This document shows positions 22,069 to 32,288 of a stretch of 64,000 bases of DNA, piece after piece. The notes beneath the pieces are model-generated. The model made no database searches, had not been told where the DNA came from, and saw only the letters and a program-made list of their open reading frames with translations. How positions within the stretch are numbered: the first letter of the stretch is position 1; the number at the start of each line of letters is the position of its first letter. Origin of the DNA: Eutreptiella sp. 'Long Island Sound 2002' (taxonomy: Eukaryota > Euglenozoa > Euglenophyceae > Eutreptiales > Eutreptiaceae); contig OZ038392.1 in NCBI GenBank assembly GCA_964036045.1, positions 19,358,612 to 19,422,611 of the forward strand. Reading direction: 5' to 3'. The translations under genes and the position numbers were made by a program.

Positions 22069-22510
22069 AACCACAAAAAGTTGGGGGTTGCGGGCGGAGT
22101 AGGTGCCCTCGGAATCGCATTTTGAGCCATGTAGCCAAAGATATGGCCTATTCTTGGTTTGTGGCTGTCGGCATTTGGAGCTTCTGGGGGCCTTTTTGGG
22201 ACGTTTCCGGGACATATCATGGAGTTAGAGGGCCGCAAAGAACTCGTTGACACGGGGAAGTCAAGCCGCACATGGAGTGTACCCACCGTTTCCCTTCGTT
22301 TGGCCATTTTGAATGTGTTCCAGGGCTTTTTTGGCCCAAAAATGGCTGTTTTTGGCCCTAAACTGCAGTTTTTGAAACTGAGGTCCGCCACTTGCGAATC
22401 CCGTTCCCGGCCGCCACCGTTGAGTTTCTTGCTCAAACTGTGTGTGATTGTACTTCACACCCATAGGTATCATCCACCAAAGTTTCAGCCGACTCTGCAG
22501 CACCACAACG
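22069..22510 (+). repeat. Repeat family B, right part after insertion
   Basis: Resumes at AACCACAAAAAG and matches 10646-11100 to the CACCAAAGTTTCAG block, in the same orientation. Confidence 0.85.
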
Positions 22511-22529
22511 GAGTTCTGATTTTTCCCCA

Positions 22530-23029
22530 TTTCGCGCGTGCTGCTTGCTTGCTACTTGCTTGATTGCTTGCTTGCTGCTAAACCTGGTAGGTCCACCCTA
22601 CACACTAAAAAGGGTTATAAAACCAAGACTGGTTCCACCAGCTCGGTGACCCTAACCCTAGCCCTAATCCTAGCCCAGGCTCTCACCCAAGGCTAGGGTC
22701 AGAATGAGTGCTGGGGTCCAAAATGGAGAGCAATGATGTGGCAAAAGCAGCCATGAACGAAATTAGGGGGATCTTGTTCAGCCCAATCAACATGGCTGGC
22801 ATGGCCAAACCAGGTTGCTGCAAAGGTTAGGGTTACGTTTATGGTGATGGTATGGTTAGAGGGAGGGCAAGGGGAGGTAAGTGGAGCCTGTGCCCCCGCC
22901 CCCCCCCCCCCAAGGGGCCTCCGGCCAACAGTTAGTTGGGGGGGGTAGTTGGCGTCCCGAACCGAGGGGTTGCCCCCCCCCCCCCCCCGGGGGATTAACA
23001 CTTTTGGGTGACTCGCTTTTTCTTTTTGT
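22530..23029. other. Intergenic with short repeats
   Basis: Contains CTTGCTTG words (22545-22580), CCCTAACCCTAGCCCTAAT words (22631-22660) and the second copy of repeat C between two C-runs (22897-22990). No gene recognised. Confidence 0.5.
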
Positions 23030-23715
23030 TAGTTATGGCCTTTTTGACGTACGTAAAAATTTCTTTTAAAACTTCACACAAACAGGAAACAGCCCTTTCA
23101 CAAGGTCCTTGATGCGCTTGCGCGCCTGCTTTTCCCTTTCGGCTTGCTTTGCGGCTTGGTTTGCAGTTATTAAGCGCTTGCACCGGCCGTTAAGTTTTCG
23201 TAATTTCTGACGTTTTTCAATTACATTTTAGCGATTTGATTTGTTCAATCGCTAATTACTTCACTACCTTGCAGAATTCATGCGCTGCTAAGGGCATTTC
23301 TATTTTTTTTTCAGCCTTTGAAGTTTTGTGAACTTCACAGAGGGTATTGCTTCGCCCTGACTCTTGGCCATGGCAAGTATTGAGAACGCCTATTTCGGCG
23401 ATGACCGCTCGTATTCGAGCAATTGAATGTACATCACTGGTTAGTGATTTGGGTGGTGTGGGTTCCCACCCCTATGCCCCCAAAATTTTCACCAAATGTT
23501 TAGAGTCTTTTTTTCCATTTGAGGAATGCCTTCATGTTCACGACATCATACACGGTGCATCACACTGTTTCACAGGTATAGCCAGTGTCATATTGTGCTG
23601 TATAGTGATCATTTTCAGCTTGTGTAAAGGGGACCAACCTGATATGAGGTTTGCATATAAGCCTTTTTTTTTGGGCACACTAGCTTGATCACGTAGTGCT
23701 TCCTGCTCGTTAGCC
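23030..23715 (+). repeat. Dispersed repeat family A, copy 2
   Basis: Collinear with 9060-9775 (see that entry). Sequence divergence is large, but block order, spacing and orientation are kept. Confidence 0.7.
23424..23492 (+). ncRNA. tRNA-like fold in repeat A, copy 2
   Basis: A perfect D-arm-like hairpin, GCTCG-TATT-CGAGC, is followed by a second hairpin, ATCACT-GGTT-AGTGAT. A T-arm-like GTGGGTTCCCACCCC comes last. The layout equals that at 9464-9545 although the stem sequences differ. No acceptor stem is evident. Confidence 0.4.
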
Positions 23716-24000
23716 GGTAAGCAAACATGCCCACCAGCGTTTGCCCCTCGGGCAGTTTGGAACACCCCTTCACAAAAAGGGGGCAGGGGAAGGGGATGCG
23801 GGGGTCGTCTTGCACCCCCTGGGCCTGCACGGCCAGCTCCCACACGGCAAAAAGACACATGTCGCAAATAGCTTTGCTTCTTATGCCCAAATCCCTACCC
23901 ATTTCCCACAGGATTTAGCGAAAATACCCGGGTATACGCGCCGGGATTCGGAACCATCGCTGCCAAAATGCTTAGGATAAATCCCGACCCGAAAAAAAAC

Positions 24001-24175
24001 GCTCGGGATACATTCGGTGGCCGCTCGGGATATCGCTTGGGACTTTATCCGGGGGCCGCTCGGGATATCGCTTGTGATTTATCAGGTCGCCGCTCGGGAA
24101 ATCGCTTGGGATTTTACCGGTGGCCACTCAGGATATCGCTTGGGATTTATCCGTGGGCCGCTCGGGATCCTCCGC
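24001..24175 (+). repeat. ~34-36 bp tandem repeat, array 1
   Basis: About five units of GGCCGCTCGGGATATCGCTT followed by GGGATTTATCCGG variants. The same unit makes the array at 27701-27886. Confidence 0.85.
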
Positions 24176-24680
24176 AGGGATTTTTGCCAACGTGCCTTAC
24201 CCAATCGGTAGGCGTTTTCAGAAAATTCAGGTCAGACCCAACCCATTGAACACCCACACTCCGTAATTCATTTTAATTCATGGGACGGGGACCCAAGAAC
24301 CCCATTTGATTGGGTGTGGGAGGAGAGATTAATTTTACGAATCATTCTTGAAGTTGGTGGGTGTTGATACACCCATTTGAATTTTGAGACAATTCCGTAT
24401 GGGTTCGTTTTGTCTTACCCCTCCCCCCCCATGCTCGCGCCTGCCAGATTGGCGGCGCCGGTTCTACACCAACGAAAGTCAATAAAAAAAACACATGAAC
24501 ACACACTAAAAACACTACTAAAAAATTTCCTCGTGGGCTTCACACGCGCACAAGGGGTGCACGCTCGACCACCACACACACGCGCGTGGTTGAATACTAA
24601 CGGCGTGCATGAGATCGCAACATAGCACTGATCAGGGAAGCGTTGTGGAAAACAGGCACACAACAGGGCTGAAAGTGGTG

Positions 24681-24895
24681 ACCCGAACTAGCCCCTTTAT
24701 CTGCTTTGGGGCACAGCACCAGGCAAATGCTAATACTCAGGACTGCAACACAATCAAAAGACCCGAACTAGCCCCTTTATCTGCTTTGGGGCACAACACT
24801 AGGCAAATTCTAATACTCGGGACCTCAACCATCAAAAGACGCGAACTAGCCCCTTTATCTGCTTTGGGGCACAGCAATAGTCAAATCCTATGAGA
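24681..24895 (+). repeat. ~80 bp tandem repeat, three copies
   Basis: ACCCGAACTAGCCCCTTTAT starts units at 24681, 24761 and 24839. Copies are over 90% alike across the first 45 bases and drift towards the ends. Confidence 0.9.
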
Positions 24896-24984
24896 GCAAA
24901 GCAAGGCGGAGAATTAGGCATGAGACACACAATGTCACACTCAGGAAACTAGGCAAAAAGGGCAATTCATGTGCCATTTGGTGA

Positions 24985-25110
24985 GGCCGCTTGTAGCGTA
25001 GCGGTTAACCTGCTAGGTTCGAGCCCCGTGGTACCCTGGTTCGAACCCCGGTAGGGGTATTTCTTTTGATTACCGGTTGGGTTTCCAGCTTTGCGTTTTC
25101 GAGTTTTTGA
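24985..25110 (+). mobile_element. tRNA-derived SINE-like unit 1
   Basis: Box A TAGCGTAGCGG (25003) and box B GGTTCGAACCC (about 25039) lie at tRNA-like spacing. A shared tail GGGGTATTTCT follows. Stems are imperfect, so this is a Pol III-type SINE head and not a working tRNA gene. Confidence 0.5.
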
Positions 25111-25429
25111 GGTGTACGTGAGTCGTTTTCGTGCGGTTTGAGTGCGTTTGCGTGCGTCGAGTGCGTGCACCAGTGTATGTGTGTTCGCGGCGCTCGCCGG
25201 TGTTGTTTTTGATCCGGTTTCGAACCTGAGTGTGGGTCGTTCGTGTGTTACAGCTTTTTCGAGTTTGTTGTGTCGTTTGTTGGCGGTTTTTGCGTGTTTG
25301 CGTTCCTGGACGTGTGGCGAATGCAGCGGCGCGTCGCCGGCGAGCGGCGACGATGTCAATTTGGAGATATTGGGGTTACGGGTATCAGTACCCATTTTAT
25401 TTTAATTGACCTTAGCTTCTATGGAACCG

Positions 25430-25560
25430 GTGCCGCCGATCTGGCAGGTGCCGGTTGTAGCGTAGCGGGTAACCCCCTAGGTTTGCGCCCCGGGGACCCG
25501 GGTTCGAAACTTGGTACGGGTATTTCTGTTGACTATCCGATTGGTCTCCTGCTTGGTGTT
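25430..25560 (+). mobile_element. tRNA-derived SINE-like unit 2
   Basis: Same A box (TAGCGTAGCGG, 25457), a B box GGTTCGAAAC (25501) and tail GGGTATTTCTGTTGACTA as in unit 1, on the same strand 450 bp downstream. Just upstream, 25405-25450 is an inverted match of about 45 bases to 24440-24490. Confidence 0.5.
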
Positions 25561-25760
25561 TAGTTGTTTGGGTCAGTGTGTTTTATGTTTTTGTGATCAT
25601 CTGCGTCTGTTTTCAGTGTGTTTGAGTGCAGTAGAGTGGTGCAAGCATGCACGTCTGACACGGGTGGTGGTGCCGCCTGCTGCAACACCCAGTAGCTAAA
25701 GGTTACGCCATCCTCGCAGCGTGTGCGCCCTTCCTCCTGTGTAGCATTTCGACTTGCATA

Positions 25761-26995
25761 ATGTTTGACTCGTCTTCTCCTGTGCCAGCCACTGTTCCAG
25801 CGGAATCGTTGGTAATTTCCGAAGTTGATGCGGATGTGGTACAACCGGAAAAGCTAGGAAAAATGCACGTCCAGACGCAATTACAAACCATCCCGGCCAC
25901 CTATTGTGTGGAACACAAGGAGCGCGCGTACGTGCAACCCAACCAATTCCGGGTCTGGATGCAACGCGTTTTCCTGGGCTATACAGATGAGGCAGGAGAG
26001 AGGGATCTGAGGCTTGGCAAGCGCTTTGCCCACCTCACCTCCACCGTGGCAGACAAAAGTATTGAAGAGACATCGGGTCATGAAATGTATGTCAAATTCC
26101 TGGGGCGCCGTGCCCGTCGCTCTGAGGTCCATCTGTGGCACCCCGAGAGGCGGGGGGTGGTTTTGGAGCAGTGTGTGGTCAGTGCCTCCCCCATGTGGAG
26201 GGCAGTGCTCGAGCGATAGCTCGCAAAAATTTTGGACAACAATACGTTCAGGTGCTACATGCATATTAGCACCCAGTCGGTATATATAACCATTGACACC
26301 TGCCAGCCGCAAATGGATGTGTACTGCATCTGTGGCCGTTGTGGTGCTGAGCGGAGTGGACAACGGCGCTGGACCCTTGCAACGATGGCAGCGGTACTGT
26401 GGTACGGCAGTGGCCAACATTCAACTATGCCAGTGCGAACCCTTATCTAACCAAAAAACAGCGGAAACAATTGGCCAAGGAACGGGCAAAAGGTAAGGCA
26501 GTGGTAGGTAAGCATAGTACAACCCGCGAACAGGGAACGAAGGTGACGTTTGTGACAAACAGTGCCAAGGACTCAGCCGCATCGTTTGATATTCGTCCTG
26601 TGTCGGACTCGGCCACACAGCGGACCCAACCAATGCGTGCTGTCAAGCTGCACAGGCGCATTGTTGTGGATGCAAATAATTTGTCGGACCCTGACCCAAC
26701 AGCTTCAGACAGCTCCGGTAATTCCTCTACGGCATCCAGTGAGGCATCTTCACATACGGACAGCGGTCATTCTACAAGTAGTGGCACCCCCAATACCACC
26801 AGCAGCAGCAGCAGCAACAGTGAGTCCCTTGTCCCGGAGGCACCACCTCCAAAAAAGTTTCGCCGCCGTGGCGTCCCAAGCAAGCCACCTGTGAAGGTGG
26901 AGTGCATCGATGTGGATGCGGCATCCTCAAGTGCCCCCCGTACCACCTTGCTTCGCGAAAGTGACCATTCCCCTACAGACTGCGTTGACCGTTAA
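25761..26995 (+). pseudogene. Unidentified protein gene with one TAG and one frameshift
   Basis: I do not recognise this protein. The frame from ATG 25761 runs 152 residues to TAG at 26217. It continues after the stop as LAKILDNNTFRCYMHIS through a short Cys cluster, CICGRCG, to about 26395. There the coding look passes to another frame (26399-26995): PYLTKKQRKQLAKERAKGK, a Ser/Thr-rich linker of about 60 residues, and a basic KKFRRRGVPSKPPVK segment. A basic plus Ser-rich C-terminus also ends the zinc-finger protein at 57.2 kb. Reading all as one gene needs the TAG to have been a sense codon (LER-Q-LAK suits CAG). It may belong to a mobile element, but no enzyme domain is visible. Confidence 0.45.
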
Positions 26996-27190
26996 CCTTT
27001 GCTGACCTCTACCTCAGGAACCCACTCCTTGAGGTCCTCGGTGTGGCCGGGGTACACCCAAACCGATGTCACCCAGCCTGTGTTGGGGTGGGGCGGTGCG
27101 AATGTCGGACTGCAGCACCTGGGCCGCATACCCAACTGTTCGGAGGTGCCCGACACATGTTTCTTGTGGTACTTTGTACAATTTTGCAGT
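26993..27190 (+). repeat. ~195-bp direct repeat, copy 1
   Basis: AACCTTTGCTGACCTCTACC to TTTGTACAATTTT, about 93% identical by eye to 27427-27623, spaced 434 bp. Confidence 0.9.
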
Positions 27191-27240
27191 TATTATTATT
27201 GCAGTGCTCACATTTGCGAATTTGGGACTTTGCGAACGAA

Positions 27241-27425
27241 AGGGATGTTGCATTAGTGTGAATTTGCGATTGAAAGTACGGATTTCCTATGACCAAAAGC
27301 AGTCAAATACCGAAGTGGAATGGCTCAAGAGACATGGGATGTTGCATTACTGTGAATTTGCGATTGAAAGTACAGATTTCCATTGACCAAAAGCCCTCAA
27401 ATACCATAGTGGATAGTGGGGCTGA
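27241..27425 (+). repeat. ~94-bp tandem pair between the direct repeats
   Basis: GGATGTTGCATTA-TGTGAATT and the following bases, including GATTGAAAGTAC and ACCAAAAGC, occur at 27242 and again at 27337. Confidence 0.85.
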
Positions 27426-27426
27426 T

Positions 27427-27623
27427 GGTTAACCTTTGCTGACCTCTACCTCAGGAACCCACTCCCTGAGGTCCTCGGTGCGGCCGGGGTATACCAAAAC
27501 CGATGTCACCCAACCTGTTTTGGGGTGGGGCGGTGCGAATGTCGGACTGCAGCACCTGGGCCGCATACCCAACTGTTCAGAGGTGCCCAACACATGTTTT
27601 TTGTGGTACTTTGTACAATTTTT
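27427..27623 (+). repeat. ~195-bp direct repeat, copy 2
   Basis: Second copy of 26993-27190. It is followed by a T-run and then the 35-bp array. Confidence 0.9.
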
Positions 27624-27700
27624 CTTTTTTTTTTATGTTAGTCCGCGCCACGAGCGATTTTTTCTGTGGGTGCACCAACTCTCACCGGAGATTCCTCCGC

Positions 27701-27886
27701 TGGCCGCTCGGAAAAATGCTCGGGATTTATCCGGTGGGCGCTCGGGAGATCGCTTGGGATTTATCCGGGGCCCGCTCGGGATATCGCTTGGGATTTATCC
27801 GGGGCCCGCTCGGGATATCGCTTGGGACTTATCCGGTGGCCGCTCGGGAAATCGCTTGGGATTTTTCTGGTGGCCGCTTAGGAGAT
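27701..27886 (+). repeat. ~35 bp tandem repeat, array 2
   Basis: About five units of CGCTCGGGATATCGCTTGGG plus TTTATCCGGGG, as at 24001-24175. Next to it, 27961-27990 is the reverse complement of 23868-23900 (GCTTTGCTTCTTATGCCCAAAT as the common block). The flanks of the two arrays are thus partly inverted relative to each other. Confidence 0.85.
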
Positions 27887-27909
27887 CCCCAAGCATATTC
27901 GGTATAGCC

Positions 27910-29770
27910 TTAGGTGTATCCGAGCATGTTCCTAGGCATTTTCCATTTAAAATCCCCGGCGATTTGGGCATAAGAAGCAAAGCGATGGAGCGACATGTGA
28001 TGCTTTTGCTGCCCCTCGGGACCGGGCGCGAGCTTCTGCTGCCTGGCGGCCCAGGTGACCCGGGCCAGAGGGGGGTCGGTGTGGGCGGTGCCCAAGTCCT
28101 CATGCGACGGCATGGGGATGACCACCTCGCGCCCGGCCCTGTGCCCACACCTGCCACCCGCAGTTCCGTCGCTCCGAGATCTGGCACTTCGGTCGGATCG
28201 CTCGGAGCGCTCGCTGGCGGCCTTGCTAGGGGCCCGCCTAGCCCCTGATCCTTTGGCCCGCTCGCTGCCCTCACCGGTCAGTTGCAGCAAATGATGAGGT
28301 GTGAACCGCTTGCGCCCATGGCCGCGCACCTCCGGGGATCACGCGTGGAATGGCACCTAGAGACAAAGGCAAAGTATTGGGGGTAACACCGGATGAAGAA
28401 TGAGCGCCGATGCAACAGCCATTGATGCAACGGAACGCAACCGGTACACATTTCGGACAAATTCGCTCCATTTCCCACGAACTTGGTACGAGATTCGTAC
28501 GAATTTCGTACGAATCCCGCCGAGTTTTACTGAATTAGGACACTTGGGCCGGACATTTATAGGTACAAATTTCGTACGAAATTAGTATGAATTTCGTGCG
28601 AATTTCGTGCGAATCTGTCGTAAATGTGAGCAAACACACAGAATTCCACAAGAAACACATCTGACAATCACAGGGGCAGTTGATGGACCAGGCTTTGGCA
28701 CGCGTGCACTTGGGGCTTCGCCATGCTGGGTCGGTGTTCCCCAGGTGCCATAGCGTGGTGGGCTGGACGGGGGGGCTAACACCCAAGATGGCGAAGTTGA
28801 TCGCCTCCCTCTCGTTGACCGTTTCGTCCTTGGTGACCTCCAATTGGTGCACCATGCCGGCGAAGAAGAGCACCGAATGCTCGGCTACCTACAGCACGGC
28901 CAGGACGTCACCCGGGGCAGAGCGCGAGAGGAACGTGGGGTTTTCGGGGCATGTGGGGGGGCCCCCGCGGGCACCCCGGGGGCGTCCCCAAACAGGGCCT
29001 GGGTAGCATCCCCTTCCAACAGCCCCACCCTACCAGTGGCCCCCTTCCCCAACCACAGCACTTGGTCAACGCTAGGGCAGTCCCAGCTGGACAGATCGCC
29101 AGCAAGAGCCAAGGATTCAAGAGGGGGAGTGGGATCAAGGTGGGTGGTGTTGGGTTGGTGGTGGTGGTGCTTGGGGTCAGGGGTCCACAAGTTAAAAAGG
29201 GCCCCTTGTTGCCCATCCCGGGCACCTGGGAGTGCAAGCATCCCATGGTGGCGGCTGGTGGCCACCATGAGCAGCACGCCCCCCCCTATGTAGCTCAATG
29301 GTGTCCCAGCGCACCTCCGTTGCCTCCCCCAAGGCCGTCCCCCGCCTCCACCCGCACCTGGTACTCTTCCGAAAGATAGAGGAAACTACTGAGGTGGCAT
29401 CCCTAGATGCCCGTGGCGTAAGGGGGGAGCGCCTCAGGATGCGTGGCAACGTCAGTGTGGGGGAGCCAGGGCCCAGTCCCGACACTCGCCACGATGACGC
29501 TGCCCCGCGTCATCACGTGGAGGTTCCTAACCTCAGGGACACTTTCCACGAGGGGTGGGGGGTGGAACTTCTTGAAAAGGGTCCCCTCCCCCCCTGCCCC
29601 AGCGACCCCTTGCTCTGCCAACGCCGGGGGAGTGAAGGGTCCTTGGCCTGCTCCTCGCTCAAAAATTTTCTCCTTTACTTTTTCGTCCCCAGGGCCCCAC
29701 GCCCTCATCACCTTGCCCCACCGCGCCTCACAATCCTTTGCTTCCACCCCCCCCCCCCCGAAGCACAATG
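27910..29770 (-). pseudogene. Possible degenerate coding region, minus strand, unidentified
   Basis: Several minus-strand frames read like protein, in order from the right: 29768-29403 (PPPLVESVPEVRNLHVMTRG), 29485-28890 in changing frames, 28873-28535 (VLFFAGMVHQLEVTKDETVN) and 28329-27910 (SEHEDLG-like acidic/basic text with a SERSERSDRSARSRS run). No domain is recognised. Composition is Pro/Gly-rich, which GC-rich junk can mimic. A related fragment may lie at 23902-23540 minus. Low confidence that this was one gene. Confidence 0.25.
28480..28615. repeat. Cluster of ATTCGTACGAAT-type palindromes
   Basis: AATTTCGTACGAAT, TTCGTACGAA and GAATTTCGTGCGAA recur six or more times over about 130 bases. 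Confidence 0.7.
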
Positions 29771-29989
29771 TACCTGCGGCTCACTTGGAAATGTGAAGTT
29801 GGGGCTCACTTGGGGCTAAAACGGCTCATTTGGGGCTAAGTGGTGTTTTTCAAGGGGTTTCATGTGAAAACTTGTGGTTTTCGGGGGTGGGTTGGGGTTT
29901 TGGAATGTCCCCAAAGGGATCACAATCCCTAGTGCAAGAGGATTCGACCGGCGGGGTATTTTGTTTTCAACGGCTCAGTTGACTGAGCA

Positions 29990-30150
29990 CCCCGACTGAG
30001 CCGTCACTGAGCCGTCACTGAGCCGGCTCACTTAGCTCTCACTTAGCTCTCACTTAGCTCTCACTGAGCACGCCAGATGGCTCACTGAGCGCTCACTGAG
30101 CGCTCATTGAGAGCTAATTAGGGGCTCACTCAGGGCTCACTCGGGAGTTT
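29990..30150. repeat. CTCACTGAGC-type short repeats, block 1
   Basis: Repeats of GAGCCGTCACTGAGC, CTCACTTAGCT and GCTCACTGAGC, continuing as GGGCTCACTC. Related to the block at 32098-32288. Confidence 0.85.
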
Positions 30151-30258
30151 CTCCCCCTTTCCGCCCTCTCTTCCCACCCTTGCCGGCCCACACTTCACCC
30201 TTTTCACACCAACATCGGTCCGCAGTTGTCACCGTGTCTTTTTCTCCAAGAACTTGAG

Positions 30259-31210
30259 CGTGCATGCACACATACATACTTGCATACATGTACCCACCGC
30301 GACAAACACACAAACATCCAAACACACACACTTCGTGGGGGACACAAATATCCAAACACATACACACACATACACCCATACACATGTCGACACACACATG
30401 CACATGCACAAATTGACAACCACATTCATTCTTGTGTGCAATTATCTTGCGTGTACATAAACACATGGCCACATTGAACCATGTGAAGTGAAGGGCTAGG
30501 GAGAGATGGTTACGGGGTTGGGGTTCGGGGATATGAACCTAGCCATTTGCGAGGGTGTTCCTTGTTGCCTCATGACAATGGCACCCCCCCCCCCCCCCCA
30601 CACACACACACACGGGCGCGCACAAATTCGGGCACAGAGGATATTGCTCGCTTTTGTGAGGTTCATCATACAACCATATTGACCTACACCATGACACACT
30701 CATTCCCCTCCCTCCTTATCCCCTCCCCTCCCCTTTTGCCATGCCGCGTCCCCCCGCTTACCCCATGTGAGCCCCTTCTCCTATCTTGCCTGTCGCGTCC
30801 CCTTGCCCTGCCCTTGCCATGCCTTTCCTATTTGTTGGCCATGGCATTAAGTGCATGATGGTGGCGGCAATGACGATGACCTTTGCAGGTATGTTGTGTG
30901 TGTTCGTGTGTGTGTGCTTGTGCCCATGCGCATGTGCGCAAATGTAGATGGTTTGTTCCCTCTTGGTTTCTCTCATTTAGTGTGTTTGTATGTATGTTTG
31001 TGTGTGAGTCGGGGGGGGGGGGGGCTTGCTTGGATCGATGCGTGGGTGAAGGTGTCCTTGTGCGTCACTGTGAGTGTCTGACTGCATTCTTTTGTTTCTG
31101 GTTGCCTAGGTTTGTGTGCGTATGTGGATTTGTGAATGTGTGTACGCGCAGGTGTGTGTGTGTGTGTGTGTGTGCCAGTGTGTGTGTGTGTGTGTGTGTT
31201 TGTGTTGCAG
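30259..31210. repeat. CA/TG-rich simple sequence
   Basis: CA-rich tract at 30259-30470, C-run plus CA run at 30586-30614, and TG-rich sequence at 30890-31210 with (TG)n runs at 31152-31202. Open frames here encode only His/Thr or Cys/Val runs and are not genes. Confidence 0.85.
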
Positions 31211-31299
31211 CTTTTGCAGCTATTGTTTTGGATGCTGTTGTTGGTTTTGCTGTTGCGTGGCATAGGCTTTGATTGTGTGCGCATAACATTGTGTTTGTG

Positions 31300-31510
31300 G
31301 CTGCAGATGCAGGTATGGTTGTGTTTGTGGTTGTGGCTGTGGTTCTGGGCTTGCGTGAGGTTGTTGCCATGGCCGTTGTGGTAGCTCTCGTTGTGGGTGT
31401 GGTTATGGTAGTGGCTGTGGTTGCGGCTTTGGGTGTGGGTGTGGGTGTCGGTGTGGGTGTGGGTGTGGGTGTGGGTGTGGGTGTGGGTGTGGGTGTGGGT
31501 GTGTTTCTGC
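31300..31510 (+). repeat. GTGGTT/GTGGGT simple repeat
   Basis: Degenerate TTGTGGCTGTGG words pass into a regular (GTGGGT)n run at about 31430-31502. Confidence 0.9.
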
Positions 31511-31719
31511 AAGCTGTGTTGTGTGTGGATTTGGTTGTGGTTGTGTCAGTGTGTGTGGCCCTGGCTGTGGTGAAGGCTGCAGTTGCAGCTTTCACTGTGG
31601 CTGCAGCTGTTCTTTGGGTTCTGGCTGTAGCTGTGGAGGGGGGGGTGGCAGGTTAAAGAACTGCAAAGAGGGGGGCTCAATATACGATCCACCCCCTCCA
31701 AAACAAATCGCACCAAGTT

Positions 31720-32097
31720 TACAGTGACAGTGTACAATGACAGTGTACAGTGAGAGCATACAGTGAGTGTAGAGTGACAGTGTAGAGTGCTAGTGTAGAG
31801 TCTTGGCTGTTGTGGCGGACGCACTGTGCGTGGGGACACATTCTATGAGACCTGGGGAGTACAGTGTACAGAGTACAGTGCACAGTGTACAGTGTACAGT
31901 GACAATGTACAGTGACAGTGTATAGTGACAGTGTGCAGTAGCAGTGTTCAGTGTGCAGTGACAGCGTACAGTGCCAGAATACAGTGTACCATGTACAGTG
32001 ACAGTAGACAGTGACAGGATTGACAGTGTACATGGACAGTGTACAGTGACAGTGTACAGTGACAGTGTACAGTGACAGTGTACAGTGACAGTGAACC
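31720..32097 (+). repeat. TACAGTGACAGTG minisatellite
   Basis: A ~14-base unit, GTACAGTGACAGT with variants AGAGTG and GCAGTG, repeats irregularly. The last 60 bases are nearly perfect. Confidence 0.9.
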
Positions 32098-32288
32098 ATG
32101 AGTGAGCGCTCACTGAGCGCTCACTGAGCCATTTGGCGCGCTCAGTGAGCGCGCACTGCGCCGTTTGACGCGCTCAGTGAGCGCGCACTGCGCCGTTTGA
32201 CGCGCTCAGTGAGCGCGCGAAACGGCGCAGTGAGCGCTCAGTGAGAGCGCCAAACGGCTCAGTGGGCACTCACTGAGCGCCCGAACGC
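32098..32288. repeat. CTCACTGAGC-type palindromic block 2
   Basis: GAGCGCTCACTGAGCGCTCA, then three ~30-base units containing GCGCGCTCAGTGAGCGCGC-like palindromes joined by ACTGCGCCGTTTGA. It ends in inverted versions (GCGCAGTGAGCGCTCAGTGA). Confidence 0.85.

Larger units (their letters stand above)
18515..22070 (+). mobile_element. Tyrosine-recombinase retroelement, gag-YR-RT order
   Basis: A ~3.55-kb insertion split repeat B between GGAAAC and AACCACAAAAAG. Three bases (AAC) could belong to either side. It carries a zinc-knuckle gag-like gene, a complete tyrosine recombinase and a reverse transcriptase on the same strand. DIRS and Ngaro elements place YR after RT; the gag-YR-RT order is that of the trypanosomatid VIPER group. 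No LTRs or obvious terminal inverted repeats are seen. The coding parts have no internal stops, which contrasts with the Ty3 relics, so insertion is comparatively recent. RT is cut short by 3' truncation. Confidence 0.85.

Noticed and set aside
24995-25060. Functional tRNA gene
   Set aside because: A and B boxes are good but acceptor and T stems do not pair well and a second related unit shares a non-tRNA tail; called SINE-like instead.
30973-31595. Minus-strand frames rich in His/Thr and Thr/Pro
   Set aside because: Translation of CA/TG microsatellites.
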